In this document: one piece after another, positions 27,514-39,700 of the stretch
Layout of the letters: the number at the start of each line of letters is the position of its first letter
How positions within the stretch are numbered: the stretch's first letter is position 1
From: Myxococcales bacterium
Lineage (GTDB): Bacteria > Myxococcota_A > Polyangia > Polyangiales > Ga0077539
Length of the DNA: 64,000 nucleotides
Reading direction: 5' to 3'
Assembly (NCBI GenBank): GCA_016793325.1
Contig: JAEUKI010000011.1
Span: forward strand, 1-64,000
Notes under the pieces: model-generated
What the model was told of the DNA's origin: nothing
The model's input: the letters and a program-made list of their open reading frames with translations, nothing else
Databases searched by the model: none
Made by a program: the position numbers and the translations under genes

Positions 27514-28725
27514 TCAATCGCCCAGCGAAATCGCAGCGCGAAGGCACACGCTCGGGGCCGTGCTGCTCTCGACGCGCACCGCGCGCACCTCGCTCGTCGC
27601 GTCGTCGTAGGTGACCGTCGCGAGCGAGCCGCTCGATCGCGCTTGCTCGAGGCTCGCGACGAGCGTCGGGTCGCGCACGACGAGCGCTTCGTTGATCCCC
27701 TCGAGCTCGACGGTCGCAGGGGCGCTCTCTCGTTGCGGATTCAGCGCGACGACCGCGCGATACTGCGCGCGCGCGTCGCCGTGGAGGCTCGCGCGCAGCG
27801 CCGTTCGCCGTTGCGCGAGCGCGTCGGTGCCGATGGGACACTGCTCGGACTCGGTCACCACGAGCTCGCTCGTCGACGGACCGCGGAGCAGCGAGCGCGG
27901 AAGAAACTGCAATCGACGCGCGAACTCGAGGGCGAGCCCGCGGCGCGCGTCGCTGTCCTGCGGGCGCAGCGCGCGCAGCCAATCGCGCAGGTGAAAGAGC
28001 CCCATCGCGTCGTCGGTCGTCGCGCTCGCTCGCCCCGCGCGGACGCTCGGATCGAGCACGCGAAGCGCGCAGCGCTGATCGCGATCGTCGGGGCACGCGA
28101 AGCTCTGCCCTGCGCGGCCATCGACGCGGACGAGCACGACCGGGGCGACGTGCCAGGACCACCGCCGCGCTTCGCGACCGTCGGGCGTGGTCTGCCCGTC
28201 GAAGACCATTCCGCCGCGGCGCAAGAAGCGTTGATCGACGTCGCGCGGCGCGAGGTCGCCGAGGACGAAGAGCTTGTGGACGTTCCACCCGCGGCGCGCG
28301 AGCTGCGTGGCGAGGATGTGCGCGCGAATGGGATGACCGTCGTGTTGGATGTCCCACGCGAGCGAATCGGCGCTGTTCGACGGCGCGCGCACGACGTCGC
28401 GCAGCGCCGTTCGAAGCTCGTTTTCGCTGGGAATCGCCTCGCCATCGGCGAACTCGACGACGACCCTCGCGAGGCGCGCCGCGCACGGATCGCTGTCGGA
28501 CGCAGACGAGTCGACGAGCCACCGTCGCACTTGATCCGCGCGCACCGTCGAGACGCGCTCGCTCTCTGCGGGAGACTCGTCGACGGTGTATTCGCAGCGC
28601 GGGCCCGAGGCGGATGCGCCCGAGGAAGCGCCAGCGTTTGGACTGGTATTTCCCAAGCGGACTGCGGTGTCACACGCGGACGCGCTCGCCGCCAAGAGCG
28701 CGCTGTGGAGCCACGTTCGGTTCAC
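27514..28725 (-). CDS. Protein-glutaminase-like lipoprotein lacking the catalytic Cys
   Basis: 403 residues starting at GTG 28725. The N-terminus looks like a lipoprotein signal (LHSALLAASASAC). Residues about 120-215 follow the protein-glutaminase pattern: DGHPIRAHILATQLARRGW, then KLFVLGDL, WSWHVAPVVLV and RVLDPSV. Active members have DGCxxRAH at the first site; here the Cys position is His-131. The His in WHVAP and the Asp in LDPS are kept. Active enzymes deamidate protein glutamines, but without the Cys this protein should not. A binding or regulatory role is inferred. It lies 14 bases downstream of the beta-barrel gene on the same strand. Confidence 0.7.
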   Translation of the reverse strand: MNRTWLHSALLAASASACDTAVRLGNTSPNAGASSGASASGPRCEYTVDESPAESERVSTVRADQVRRWLVDSSASDSDPCAARLARVVVEFADGEAIPSENELRTALRDVVRAPSNSADSLAWDIQHDGHPIRAHILATQLARRGWNVHKLFVLGDLAPRDVDQRFLRRGGMVFDGQTTPDGREARRWSWHVAPVVLVRVDGRAGQSFACPDDRDQRCALRVLDPSVRAGRASATTDDAMGLFHLRDWLRALRPQDSDARRGLALEFARRLQFLPRSLLRGPSTSELVVTESEQCPIGTDALAQRRTALRASLHGDARAQYRAVVALNPQRESAPATVELEGINEALVVRDPTLVASLEQARSSGSLATVTYDDATSEVRAVRVESSTAPSVCLRAAISLGD

Positions 28726-28739
28726 GACCGACGACGGTA

Positions 28740-29876
28740 TCAGGGCGTCGTCGGCGATGGCTCGCCGAAGTGAAGCCGCACGCCGAGCGTCCCGCTGATG
28801 TTCACGAGCGCGCCTGGCGCGAGGTCCACGACAGCGCCCGCCACCAGCGTAAACGCGGGAACGATGTCGTACTCCGCACGCCCATCGAGCGCCGCCCACA
28901 GCGTCGCGATCTGATTGCCGCTCGTCGCCGCGAAGAGCCCCGCGGCGAGGCCAATGGACGCGCGCAACGGAAGCCGTCCTCGCGCTGGAACATTGAGCCG
29001 CGCGACCGGCGCGAGCAGCACCGCGACCGAGGGAGAGGTCAACACGCCGATCGTTCCCCCGACTTCGATGCCCCACTGCGGCGCGACGGCGTAGCTGCCC
29101 TCCGCGCGAAACCCCGCGGCGAGCGCGGTGGGCATCGGCGCACCCGCGGGACGCGTCCCCGTGGGGGCGGTCACGCGCGCGCCGACCTGCCCGTTCACCG
29201 AGACGGACACGAGGCCGCCCGCTGCGAATCGGTTGTTGAGTTGGCGCAGTCGCTCGGCTTCGGCGCGACGACGCGCTTCGGCTTCGCGCGCCTGTTGTTC
29301 GCGCTCGCGCGCGGCTTGTTCTTCACGACGACGGGCTTCTTCCGCGGCGCGGCGCTCTTCTTCTTGCCGTCGACGCTCGGCCTCGATGCGCGCCTGCTCT
29401 TCGGGCGAGGGCTGCATCGCTCCGGGCGCGAAGAGCCGCGCCACCATTTGCGCGATGACCTCGCTCTCTTCTTGGAGGCCGACGTTTTCGGTCACCGTCG
29501 CGGTGCGAGAGTTCGATACGTCGTAGAGGCGAAGCTCGAGGTTGTACTGGCCCGTGAGCGGCGTCACGCGACCCGTGAGGACGTGCGTTCCGCCCATCGA
29601 ACGACCGAAGGCCACGATGCCCGCGGTGTCCGTCGGCGGCGCCACTGGAAGCGCCGCGCGCACGGTGCTCCGCTCGGGAACGGTCACGCCCCGCGCGACG
29701 AGCGCCGAGCGCGCCGCGAGATACGACGTGTCGAGCAGCTCGTCCGTCGCGTTGCCCGTAAACGGAAAGGCCACCACGAGCTGCGCGCTCTGCGCTTGCG
29801 CGCTCGGCGTAGAGAGCACCGTTGCCGCCACGGCGCCGCACAACGCGAGCGCGAGCCTCACTGCGATCGATCGCAC
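28740..29876 (-). CDS. Envelope protein with coiled coil and C-terminal beta-barrel-like domain
   Basis: 378 residues. A signal peptide ends at STPSAQAQ. Residues about 30-155 look like a small alpha/beta domain found in TolB- or CsgG-like lipoproteins (LVVAFPFTGNATDELLDTSY, THVLTGRVTPLTGQYNLELR). A charged helix of about 55 residues follows (ARIEAERRRQEEERRAAEEA). The last 150 residues alternate Gly, aromatic and hydrophobic residues like an outer-membrane barrel, ending in VRLHFGEPSPTTP. I do not know a named family. GTG 29876 is chosen because it begins the signal peptide. The following pseudo-glutaminase gene is probably co-transcribed. Confidence 0.6.
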   Translation of the reverse strand: MRSIAVRLALALCGAVAATVLSTPSAQAQSAQLVVAFPFTGNATDELLDTSYLAARSALVARGVTVPERSTVRAALPVAPPTDTAGIVAFGRSMGGTHVLTGRVTPLTGQYNLELRLYDVSNSRTATVTENVGLQEESEVIAQMVARLFAPGAMQPSPEEQARIEAERRRQEEERRAAEEARRREEQAAREREQQAREAEARRRAEAERLRQLNNRFAAGGLVSVSVNGQVGARVTAPTGTRPAGAPMPTALAAGFRAEGSYAVAPQWGIEVGGTIGVLTSPSVAVLLAPVARLNVPARGRLPLRASIGLAAGLFAATSGNQIATLWAALDGRAEYDIVPAFTLVAGAVVDLAPGALVNISGTLGVRLHFGEPSPTTP

Positions 29877-29934
29877 GGCGCGAACCGTACCCCTCGACCC
29901 CACCGGCGGGCTAGCGACGCGGTCGCGTTCGGGC

Positions 29935-33180
<3,246 letters not shown>

Positions 33181-33525
33181 GATTCGGCTCCTGTGGGCCA
33201 TGCCACAGGGTCACCGAAGGGCGCGAATTACCGACAGGCCGCGGTGAGTTGCTCCCGTGAGTCGCCACCATCCGCCGCGGAGTTGCGCTGCGCATTGCGA
33301 GTTACACGCGCCGAAGGCTCGTGTTTTTCGCAGCGGCGCCGGGCGCGGCGCACAATCTCGCGGCTGGCCGCGTATGGTGTTGACCCTGGGGGGGCATCCT
33401 CTATCATCGCGGTCGCGCGATAGAAGAGTGCAAAGAGCCCGCTGTTTCCGACGAACCCGCGAGGGACTCCTTTGGGGTACACGGCGGCGCGGGTCTCGAG
33501 TTGAATCGGACAGCCCGAGGGACGG
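33181..33525. promoter_or_regulatory. Intergenic region between divergent ftsK and HEAT-like lipoprotein gene
   Basis: A 345-base stretch without a gene. Two structures are seen: a 7-bp hairpin at 33190-33209 (CCTGTGG, GCCATG, CCACAGG) directly in front of ftsK, and a sigma-70-like promoter at 33380-33407 reading right. The rest contains only frames that look like chance. Confidence 0.5.
33380..33407 (+). promoter_or_regulatory. Sigma-70-like promoter for the HEAT-like lipoprotein
   Basis: TTGACC (33380-33385), 16-base spacer with a run of G, TATCAT (33402-33407). It would give a leader of about 110 bases before ATG 33526. Confidence 0.45.
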
Positions 33526-35082
33526 ATGCGAACGAGCGCGATGCGCGCGGCGATGGCCGCGATCCTGCTGACAGCCGCTGGATGCGGAGTTTCGGAAGCG
33601 GACATCAACCACTGGAAGCGCACCGTGCGCGGCCCTGGCAAGATCACCGCGGTGCTCCTCGGTCAGAAGTACCCGCGCGCGCTGCGTGTGCGCGCCGCGC
33701 GGGCGCTGATCGAAATGAAGCACCCAAACGCGAACGGGCTGGAGCTGCTCAATCAAGCGCTCACCGTGATGCCGCGTGAGGACCGCGAGGCGATCATTCA
33801 CGATCTGCTCGAGCCGCTGCGACAGCAGATGCGCGGCCAGGGACAGCAGACGGCGGCAGGGCCCACGGAGCAAATGATCCGCGCGAAAGACGCGGCGTAC
33901 GTGCTCTTGCGGCACTCGGCCGACGCCGACCGGCGCGAGCTCGCGAGCGAGCTCGTGCAGTGGGTCATGGCGGACCTCAACTCGCGCGCGCTCGCGGGGT
34001 CGTATACGGCCGAGCAGGTGGTTCAAGCGGTCGGCGCCCAAGCGGGCGAGATGATCGTGCAGGCCATCAACGGCAACGAGGACACCGTCCGCGTGATGAA
34101 CAACATCGCGGGGCTCATTCAGACGGTGGGCTCGGATCCGGTGAAGGACAGCGCCGTGCGCCGCATGGTGACCGTGTGTGACGAGATCAGCGGGCCGGCG
34201 TCGAACGCGCGGCTGCGTCAGGCCGCCGAGCGGATGCTCCGCCAGGGCGCGGCCGCGGGCACGACGATCGACGCCGCGCGCATCGACCGCGCGACCGATC
34301 GACTGCGCGACGGGCTCCTCGCGATCATGCACCAGGCCCTCGCGGCGCTGAATCGCCCCGCGGGTACGGCGTATTTCATTCGCCTCGCGAGCACCAACGG
34401 ACCGCCGATCGAGCGCCGCAAGGCCGCGCTCTCCGCGATTCAAGGGCACGTGGCGCGCGACGACGCGGCGCAGCTGCTCACGATCGCGACGAGCACGACG
34501 ATCGGCTCGGACATCGAGCTGCGCGGGCTCGCGGTGGATCGCATCGGCGAGACGCAGAACAGCTCGATTCTCCCGCAGCTGTGGCAGATCTTCGACACGA
34601 CCAACGGCGGCGAGGCCAACAGCGAGTACGTGCTTCGCTGGAAGGTCGGCGAGGCGATCTTGAAGCTCGGCGGGGCGCCGATCATTCCGACGTTCGTGCA
34701 GCACCTCGCGGCGACGCGGGCGACCGCGCGCGGACAGGCGGCGTTCGAGGGCTACACGTTCCGCGAGATCAACGGCTACGCCGTGGCGATCGGCGATTTC
34801 GCCCCGCCGCCGCGCGACGTGATGCGCCAGCAGCTCACGCACGCCAACGTGCACATCCGCGCGATGGCGCTCTTGTTCTTGGGCGCGAAGGGCGACGCGA
34901 CGGACGCGGCTCGCATCGAGGCGCTGCAGACCGAGACCAACCCGATCGCGGGTCCCGGGTGGAGCGCCGAGCAGCTCACGACGCTCGGACCCGTCGCTCG
35001 TCGTGCGCGCGAAGCGCTGCGTCGCGCGCTCAACCCCGGTCCTGCCGCAGCCACGGCGCCCGCTGCTCGTCCGACTCCATAG
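33526..35082 (+). CDS. HEAT/ARM-repeat-like lipoprotein
   Basis: 518 residues. The signal peptide ends in a lipobox (ILLTAAGC). The body is helical repeats like HEAT repeats: RALRVRAARALIEMKHPNAN, ELRGLAVDRIGETQNSSILP, YVLRWKVGEAILKLGGAPII and HIRAMALLFLGAKGDATDA. No enzyme motif is visible. Such proteins track the state of other envelope proteins as solenoid scaffolds. ATG 33526 has GAGGGA just upstream. It is followed after 70 bases by the first RHH-FHA gene. Confidence 0.72.
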   Translation: MRTSAMRAAMAAILLTAAGCGVSEADINHWKRTVRGPGKITAVLLGQKYPRALRVRAARALIEMKHPNANGLELLNQALTVMPREDREAIIHDLLEPLRQQMRGQGQQTAAGPTEQMIRAKDAAYVLLRHSADADRRELASELVQWVMADLNSRALAGSYTAEQVVQAVGAQAGEMIVQAINGNEDTVRVMNNIAGLIQTVGSDPVKDSAVRRMVTVCDEISGPASNARLRQAAERMLRQGAAAGTTIDAARIDRATDRLRDGLLAIMHQALAALNRPAGTAYFIRLASTNGPPIERRKAALSAIQGHVARDDAAQLLTIATSTTIGSDIELRGLAVDRIGETQNSSILPQLWQIFDTTNGGEANSEYVLRWKVGEAILKLGGAPIIPTFVQHLAATRATARGQAAFEGYTFREINGYAVAIGDFAPPPRDVMRQQLTHANVHIRAMALLFLGAKGDATDAARIEALQTETNPIAGPGWSAEQLTTLGPVARRAREALRRALNPGPAAATAPAARPTP

Positions 35083-35152
35083 CGCACGCGCTCGGACGTC
35101 GAACGACGACGTAACGCCCGCGACGATTTGCTAGAACATTACGGAAGAAACG

Positions 35153-35992
35153 ATGGCCACCGATCCCAACAAGAAGACGCTCCGACACTTTCAGTGCCGG
35201 GACTATCTCTGGGAGACGTTCGAGCAATTGAGCGGTGAGCTCGAGTGCTCAGTGGACTACTTGATCAACGAGGCGATGCGGCAGTACGCGCGATCGCGGC
35301 AGCAGCAGGGGGGTCGCGTGAGCGTTCCACCTGCGCCGCCGCCTTCGACGCCTGCGCCGACCGCGCGTCCTCCGTTGCCTTCCGCGCCGGGTGGAGGCGC
35401 GCCTCCGCCGAGGACGCCCGCGATCCCCGCGATGCCCGCGCCCGGCGGCGCGGCGCCGAAGATCCCCACGCTCCCGTCGAACGCGCGCCCCCCTGTGGGA
35501 ACGCCCGCGAGCCCCGCCTCGCGCCCAGGGATGCCGGCGATCCCGCCGCTTCGCTCGGGACCCGCCGCGGCGCCTCCGCCCGTTCCGCGAACGCCCGCGC
35601 CGTCGCTCGCGCCGACGCCGATGCCCAACACGCCGAAGGTCCCGCCGATGCCCGCGGCGCCTCCGCCCATGGCCGCGCCGCCACCCGCGTATCGCGCGCC
35701 CGCGCCGCAACCGCAGCAGCTCGTCGCCATCTACGAGGGCATCGACTACCCGGTGACCAAAGACGAGTTCATCATCGGTCGCGGGCAAAAAACCAGCGAT
35801 CTCTGCATCCGCGACTCCAACGTCTCGCGCCGACACGCCGTCGTCGTCCTGCACAACGGTCAGTACTGGATGGTGGATCAGCAGAGCACAAACGGTGTTG
35901 AATTCATGGGCGCCAAAATCGATCGCAAGCGCATCGACAACGGCGACGTGTTCAAGATCTGCGATTACGAAGTGACATTCGTGTACCGCTGA
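35153..35992 (+). CDS. Ribbon-helix-helix-like plus FHA domain protein, copy 1
   Basis: 279 residues. The N-terminal 45 residues (FQCRDYLWETFEQLSGELEC then SVDYLINEAMRQYARS) have the strand-helix-turn-helix pattern of CopG/Arc-type DNA-binding heads. A linker of about 125 residues is mostly Pro, Ala and Met. The C-terminal 95 residues are an FHA domain: DEFIIGRGQKTSDLCI, SNVSRRHAVVVLHNGQYWMV, STNGVEFMGAKIDRK, and GDVFKICDYEVTF. FHA domains bind phosphothreonine peptides, so this could tie a DNA- or protein-binding head to kinase signalling. ATG 35153 follows GGAAG. A paralogue follows after 21 bases. Confidence 0.82.
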   Translation: MATDPNKKTLRHFQCRDYLWETFEQLSGELECSVDYLINEAMRQYARSRQQQGGRVSVPPAPPPSTPAPTARPPLPSAPGGGAPPPRTPAIPAMPAPGGAAPKIPTLPSNARPPVGTPASPASRPGMPAIPPLRSGPAAAPPPVPRTPAPSLAPTPMPNTPKVPPMPAAPPPMAAPPPAYRAPAPQPQQLVAIYEGIDYPVTKDEFIIGRGQKTSDLCIRDSNVSRRHAVVVLHNGQYWMVDQQSTNGVEFMGAKIDRKRIDNGDVFKICDYEVTFVYR

Positions 35993-36013
35993 AGGCGCTG
36001 AAGGTCGATCGCG

Positions 36014-36775
36014 ATGGTGGATGACCCGAACCGCAAGAGCCCGCGCACGTTTCAGTGCCGCGACGCCCTCTGGGATTCGCTCGAGAGCCTGGCGGCCGAA
36101 AACGAGCAGAGCGTGGACTACCTCGTCAACGAGGCGATCCGCGCGTACTTGCAAGCGCACGGTCGCTCGGTGTTCGCGCCGCGACACCAGACCGTTCCGC
36201 CAGTGACGCCGCCGCCGGCGCGACCCATCGCGACGCCGAGCATGCCGCCGCCCGCGCCCAAGCCCGCGGTGCCGAAGATCGGCGCGCCCGCTGGCGGACC
36301 GCCGGGGATGCCGAAGCTCCCCGCGATGCCAGGAGCCGGTGGGCCGCCGCCGATGCCGCGATCGTCGCTGCCGCCCATGGGAGGCAGCACGCTCCAGGGC
36401 GCAGGAGCTCCGCCTCCGATGCCGAAGGCTCCTCCCCCGATGCCCGGAGGAATGGCCGGGCCTCCTCGGATGCCTCCTCCGATGCCCGCGCGCGAAAAGC
36501 AGCTGTTCGCGACGTTCGAAGGGCAGGAGTACCTCGTCGACAAAGAAGAGTTCTTCATCGGGCGCGGACAGAAGGTCTGCGACGTCGTGATCCGCGACAC
36601 CAACGTGTCGAGGCAGCACGCGAAGGTGATGAAGCACAACGGCGCGTGGTGGATGCTCGACAACCAGAGCCTCAACGGCGTCGAGTTTCGCGGCGCGAAG
36701 CTGCAGCAGAAGCGCATCGACGACGGCGACGTCTTCCTCGTGTGCGGCCACGCGATTCAGTTCAACTTCCGCTGA
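36014..36775 (+). CDS. Ribbon-helix-helix-like plus FHA domain protein, copy 2
   Basis: 253 residues, a tandem paralogue of the preceding gene. The head reads FQCRDALWDSLESLAAENEQ, SVDYLVNEAIRAYLQ. The linker is Pro/Met/Gly-rich. The FHA core is EEFFIGRGQKVCDVVI, TNVSRQHAKVMKHNGAWWML, SLNGVEFRGAKLQQKRIDDG. The phosphopeptide-binding Gly-Arg, Ser-x-x-His and Asn positions are conserved in both copies; copy 1 has STNG and copy 2 SLNG. The two probably work together or as heterodimers. Converges on the large transglutaminase-like gene. Confidence 0.82.
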   Translation: MVDDPNRKSPRTFQCRDALWDSLESLAAENEQSVDYLVNEAIRAYLQAHGRSVFAPRHQTVPPVTPPPARPIATPSMPPPAPKPAVPKIGAPAGGPPGMPKLPAMPGAGGPPPMPRSSLPPMGGSTLQGAGAPPPMPKAPPPMPGGMAGPPRMPPPMPAREKQLFATFEGQEYLVDKEEFFIGRGQKVCDVVIRDTNVSRQHAKVMKHNGAWWMLDNQSLNGVEFRGAKLQQKRIDDGDVFLVCGHAIQFNFR

Positions 36776-36784
36776 ACGGCGCGA

Positions 36785-39700
36785 TCAACGCAGGCGAATC
36801 GTGACGCGTTGCTGCTCGGCGCGATCGAGTGCCCGGATCGCCTCGGCGAACTGCGGATAGTCTTCGGCGGACACGCGCCCTCCGGGAACCACCACGCGAC
36901 GCAGCACACGGAAGCCATCGGCCGACTGCTCGTAGCGAATGCTCCAGCGCACGCCGGGCGCGGTGACCTCTCGCGGCGCGGGCAGCTCTGCGCGAGCCCC
37001 AGACGGGAGCGTCACGCGAAGGTCGAGCGTCGCGTCGACGGTCTCTGCGTGATAGAGCGCCACGGTTCGTCGCTGCCTCGCCGCGTAGGTCGACGCGAGC
37101 TCCGCAGGAAACACGCCCTCGAACGCGAGCTCGCCGCCCTCGCCCACGGACGCGACGTCCGGCGCGCGAAACGAGTAGCGCATCACGAGGTCGCGCTCGG
37201 GGTCCGCTTGGTGCTCGATCGCGAGATTCGTGAGCGACGCGGCCGCGACCTGACGACCGACGTAGCCCTCGAACTCGCGCTCGAGGTTGGCGCCGTCGAT
37301 CCGGCGCAGCGATTCGCGCCACGAAACGCCCCACGAACCGCGGAGCGACTCGGACACCGTCGCGGTGGCAGACCCGTCCGCGTCGAGCTGCATGCGCACG
37401 TCGGCGACGCGCGAGTGCGCTCCCTCGGCGACGGCGGGGAGCGTCACGCGCGACGCGCTCGCGTCGAGCAAGAGGGCGGGCTGTCCGGACACCGCGGGCG
37501 GCAGATAACCGAGCGGCGCGTCGCGATCGGAGGCAGAGACCCAGCGCGTTCCGTCCTCGGTCTCGACCTTGAGCAAGATGCTCTGAAAGACGTCTTCGTC
37601 TGCGAGGTCGCTCTCGGTCTGGTCCGCGAAACCAGGGCGCGCGAGCGCCATCGTCACCGGCAGCCCCGCGAGCTCGAGCATGTATTGCAGCACGCGGGCG
37701 CGATGACCGCCTCGCGCGGTGAGCATCATCGGGGCGCTCGCGAAGGGCGTTCCCCCGCCCTCTTGGTCGATGTTGTTGAGGACCCAGCGGTAGATGCGCG
37801 CGAGCTTCTCGCTGCGGCGCGAGACGGACCCGGTGAGCTGCGCGACGAGTCGAACCGCCGCGGGATCGCGCGGCGACGCTTCGGCGAGGCGCTCGCGGAG
37901 CGCGGCCACCATCCGCGGCCACGTGCGCTCGACGCCGCAATCGACCGACGGAGTGAACTCGCGAAACGCGATGCTCATCTGCTCGGGCTCGCGTCGGCGG
38001 CTCTCGCGAAGGCCCCAGCGCAGCTCGACGAGCGCGCCTCCGTGCTCGCGGCGCTGCACCGCGGGCATCGGTCCGCGAGGCGACACGACGAGCCGGCGCT
38101 CCATCGCGCTCGGCAACACGAGCACGAACTCCGTTCGATCGTAGGGCATCTCGGTGCCCTGAAAGTAGAACCGCTCGCTTCGGAAGCCGCCCGCGGTCAC
38201 TTCGTTCGCAGGAAAAACCCTCACAAACTCGTACTCGATCGCGTCCCCTGGCTGCACGTCGGGGTACGCGACGGCGTCGAGCCTCGCGATCGCCTCGGGC
38301 TCGAGGACGCGCCCGTCGGCCTTGTGTGTTCGAAGCAACGTGAGCGTCGCGCCCTCGGGCGGCGTGAACGTCGCGTGCTCGTCGACCGCCTCTTGGGTGC
38401 GCAGGTCCAAAATATTGTGCGTCAATTCAAGCGCGGAGCCGTCCTCGAACACGCGGCGCACGGTGTAGTCGAGCACGAGCACTTGACCGTCGTCGTAGTT
38501 GCGCGCGCGGGGACGGTAGCCTCGCAGCACCTCGGCGCCGTCGAGGCGATACGCGTCGAGCGCGTCGCGCTTGGAGAGCAGCGCGTGCGCGCGGAGCAGG
38601 TCGCTCATCGCGGACGGAGACGCGGTGAACTCTGCGGCGAGGAGCGAGCGAGCCGCGACCTCGTCGCCGAGCGCGAGCCGAAGGTCCGCGAGGTCCGCGC
38701 GGAGCGAGGCGTCCTCGGGCTGCTCGCGCAAGATCGCTGCGTACCCGCGCTCGGCGTCGGCCCAACGCCCCGACTGCCTCGCGATGTCCGCGATCGCGCG
38801 ACGGAGCGCGCGCGCCTCGGCCTCGCCCTCCATGAGCCGCGTGTACTCTTGTCCGGCGTCGCCCCAACGACGCTGGCGCACCGCGGTGAACGCGGCGGCC
38901 TCGCTCAGCGAATCGCAGGCGCGGAGCCGCTCGGCGAGCGCGCGCTCGGTCTGCCCATCGCCGCGACGCTGCGCGAGCGAGAACAAGAGCCTCGTGGGCC
39001 AGCACACGTCGGGCCCGAGCTGCGGGGCGATCGCTTCGACGAGCGCGCGCGACTCGCCTTCCCAATTGCGCTCGAGCAGTCGATCCGCGAGGTCCGCGAC
39101 GATCTCGGGGTTGTTGGGAAATCGCTGGTTCGCGTTGCGCGCGAGCTCGAGCGCCGCGTCCTGACGATCGTCGGCCGCCGCCAAGCGAGCGAGCGCGAGC
39201 GTCGGGTAGAACGCGCGCGGATCGCGACGACGCGCGGCTTCGAACGCGCGACGCGCTCGATCGCGCGCGATTTGCGCGGGCGTAAACGGGTCCGAGAGCA
39301 GCACGTCCGCCCACGCGAGCTGGGTCATCGCAGGCGCGTCGTCTGCGGCGAGCGGGCGCATGAGCTCGCGGGCAGCGACGACGTCGCGCCGAGAAAACGC
39401 GAGCAGCGAGCGCGCGAAGCGCTCGAAGGGCTCGCTCGGGGACACGGCGGGCTCTGCGTCGAGCACCGTCGGCGGCCTCGCGTACGCGCCAGCGCTCGCG
39501 GAGTCGAACGACCCGAGCGGACGCCCCGTCTCGTCGTTGAACGCCGCCACGAGCAGCGGAGAGAAGTACCGCGACGCGAGCTTCACGCGGAGCGTGTGGC
39601 GACCGGGGGCGAGCTGGAGGCGGACGGCGGCGATCGTTCCGACGGCGTCGCGACGGGGATCGAGGCGCGTGACCTCTTCGCCGTCGACGAGGACGACGAA

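Noticed and set aside
28802..28993. Small minus-strand frame of 63 residues
   Set aside because: Overlaps the beta-barrel gene in another frame and has no ribosome site.
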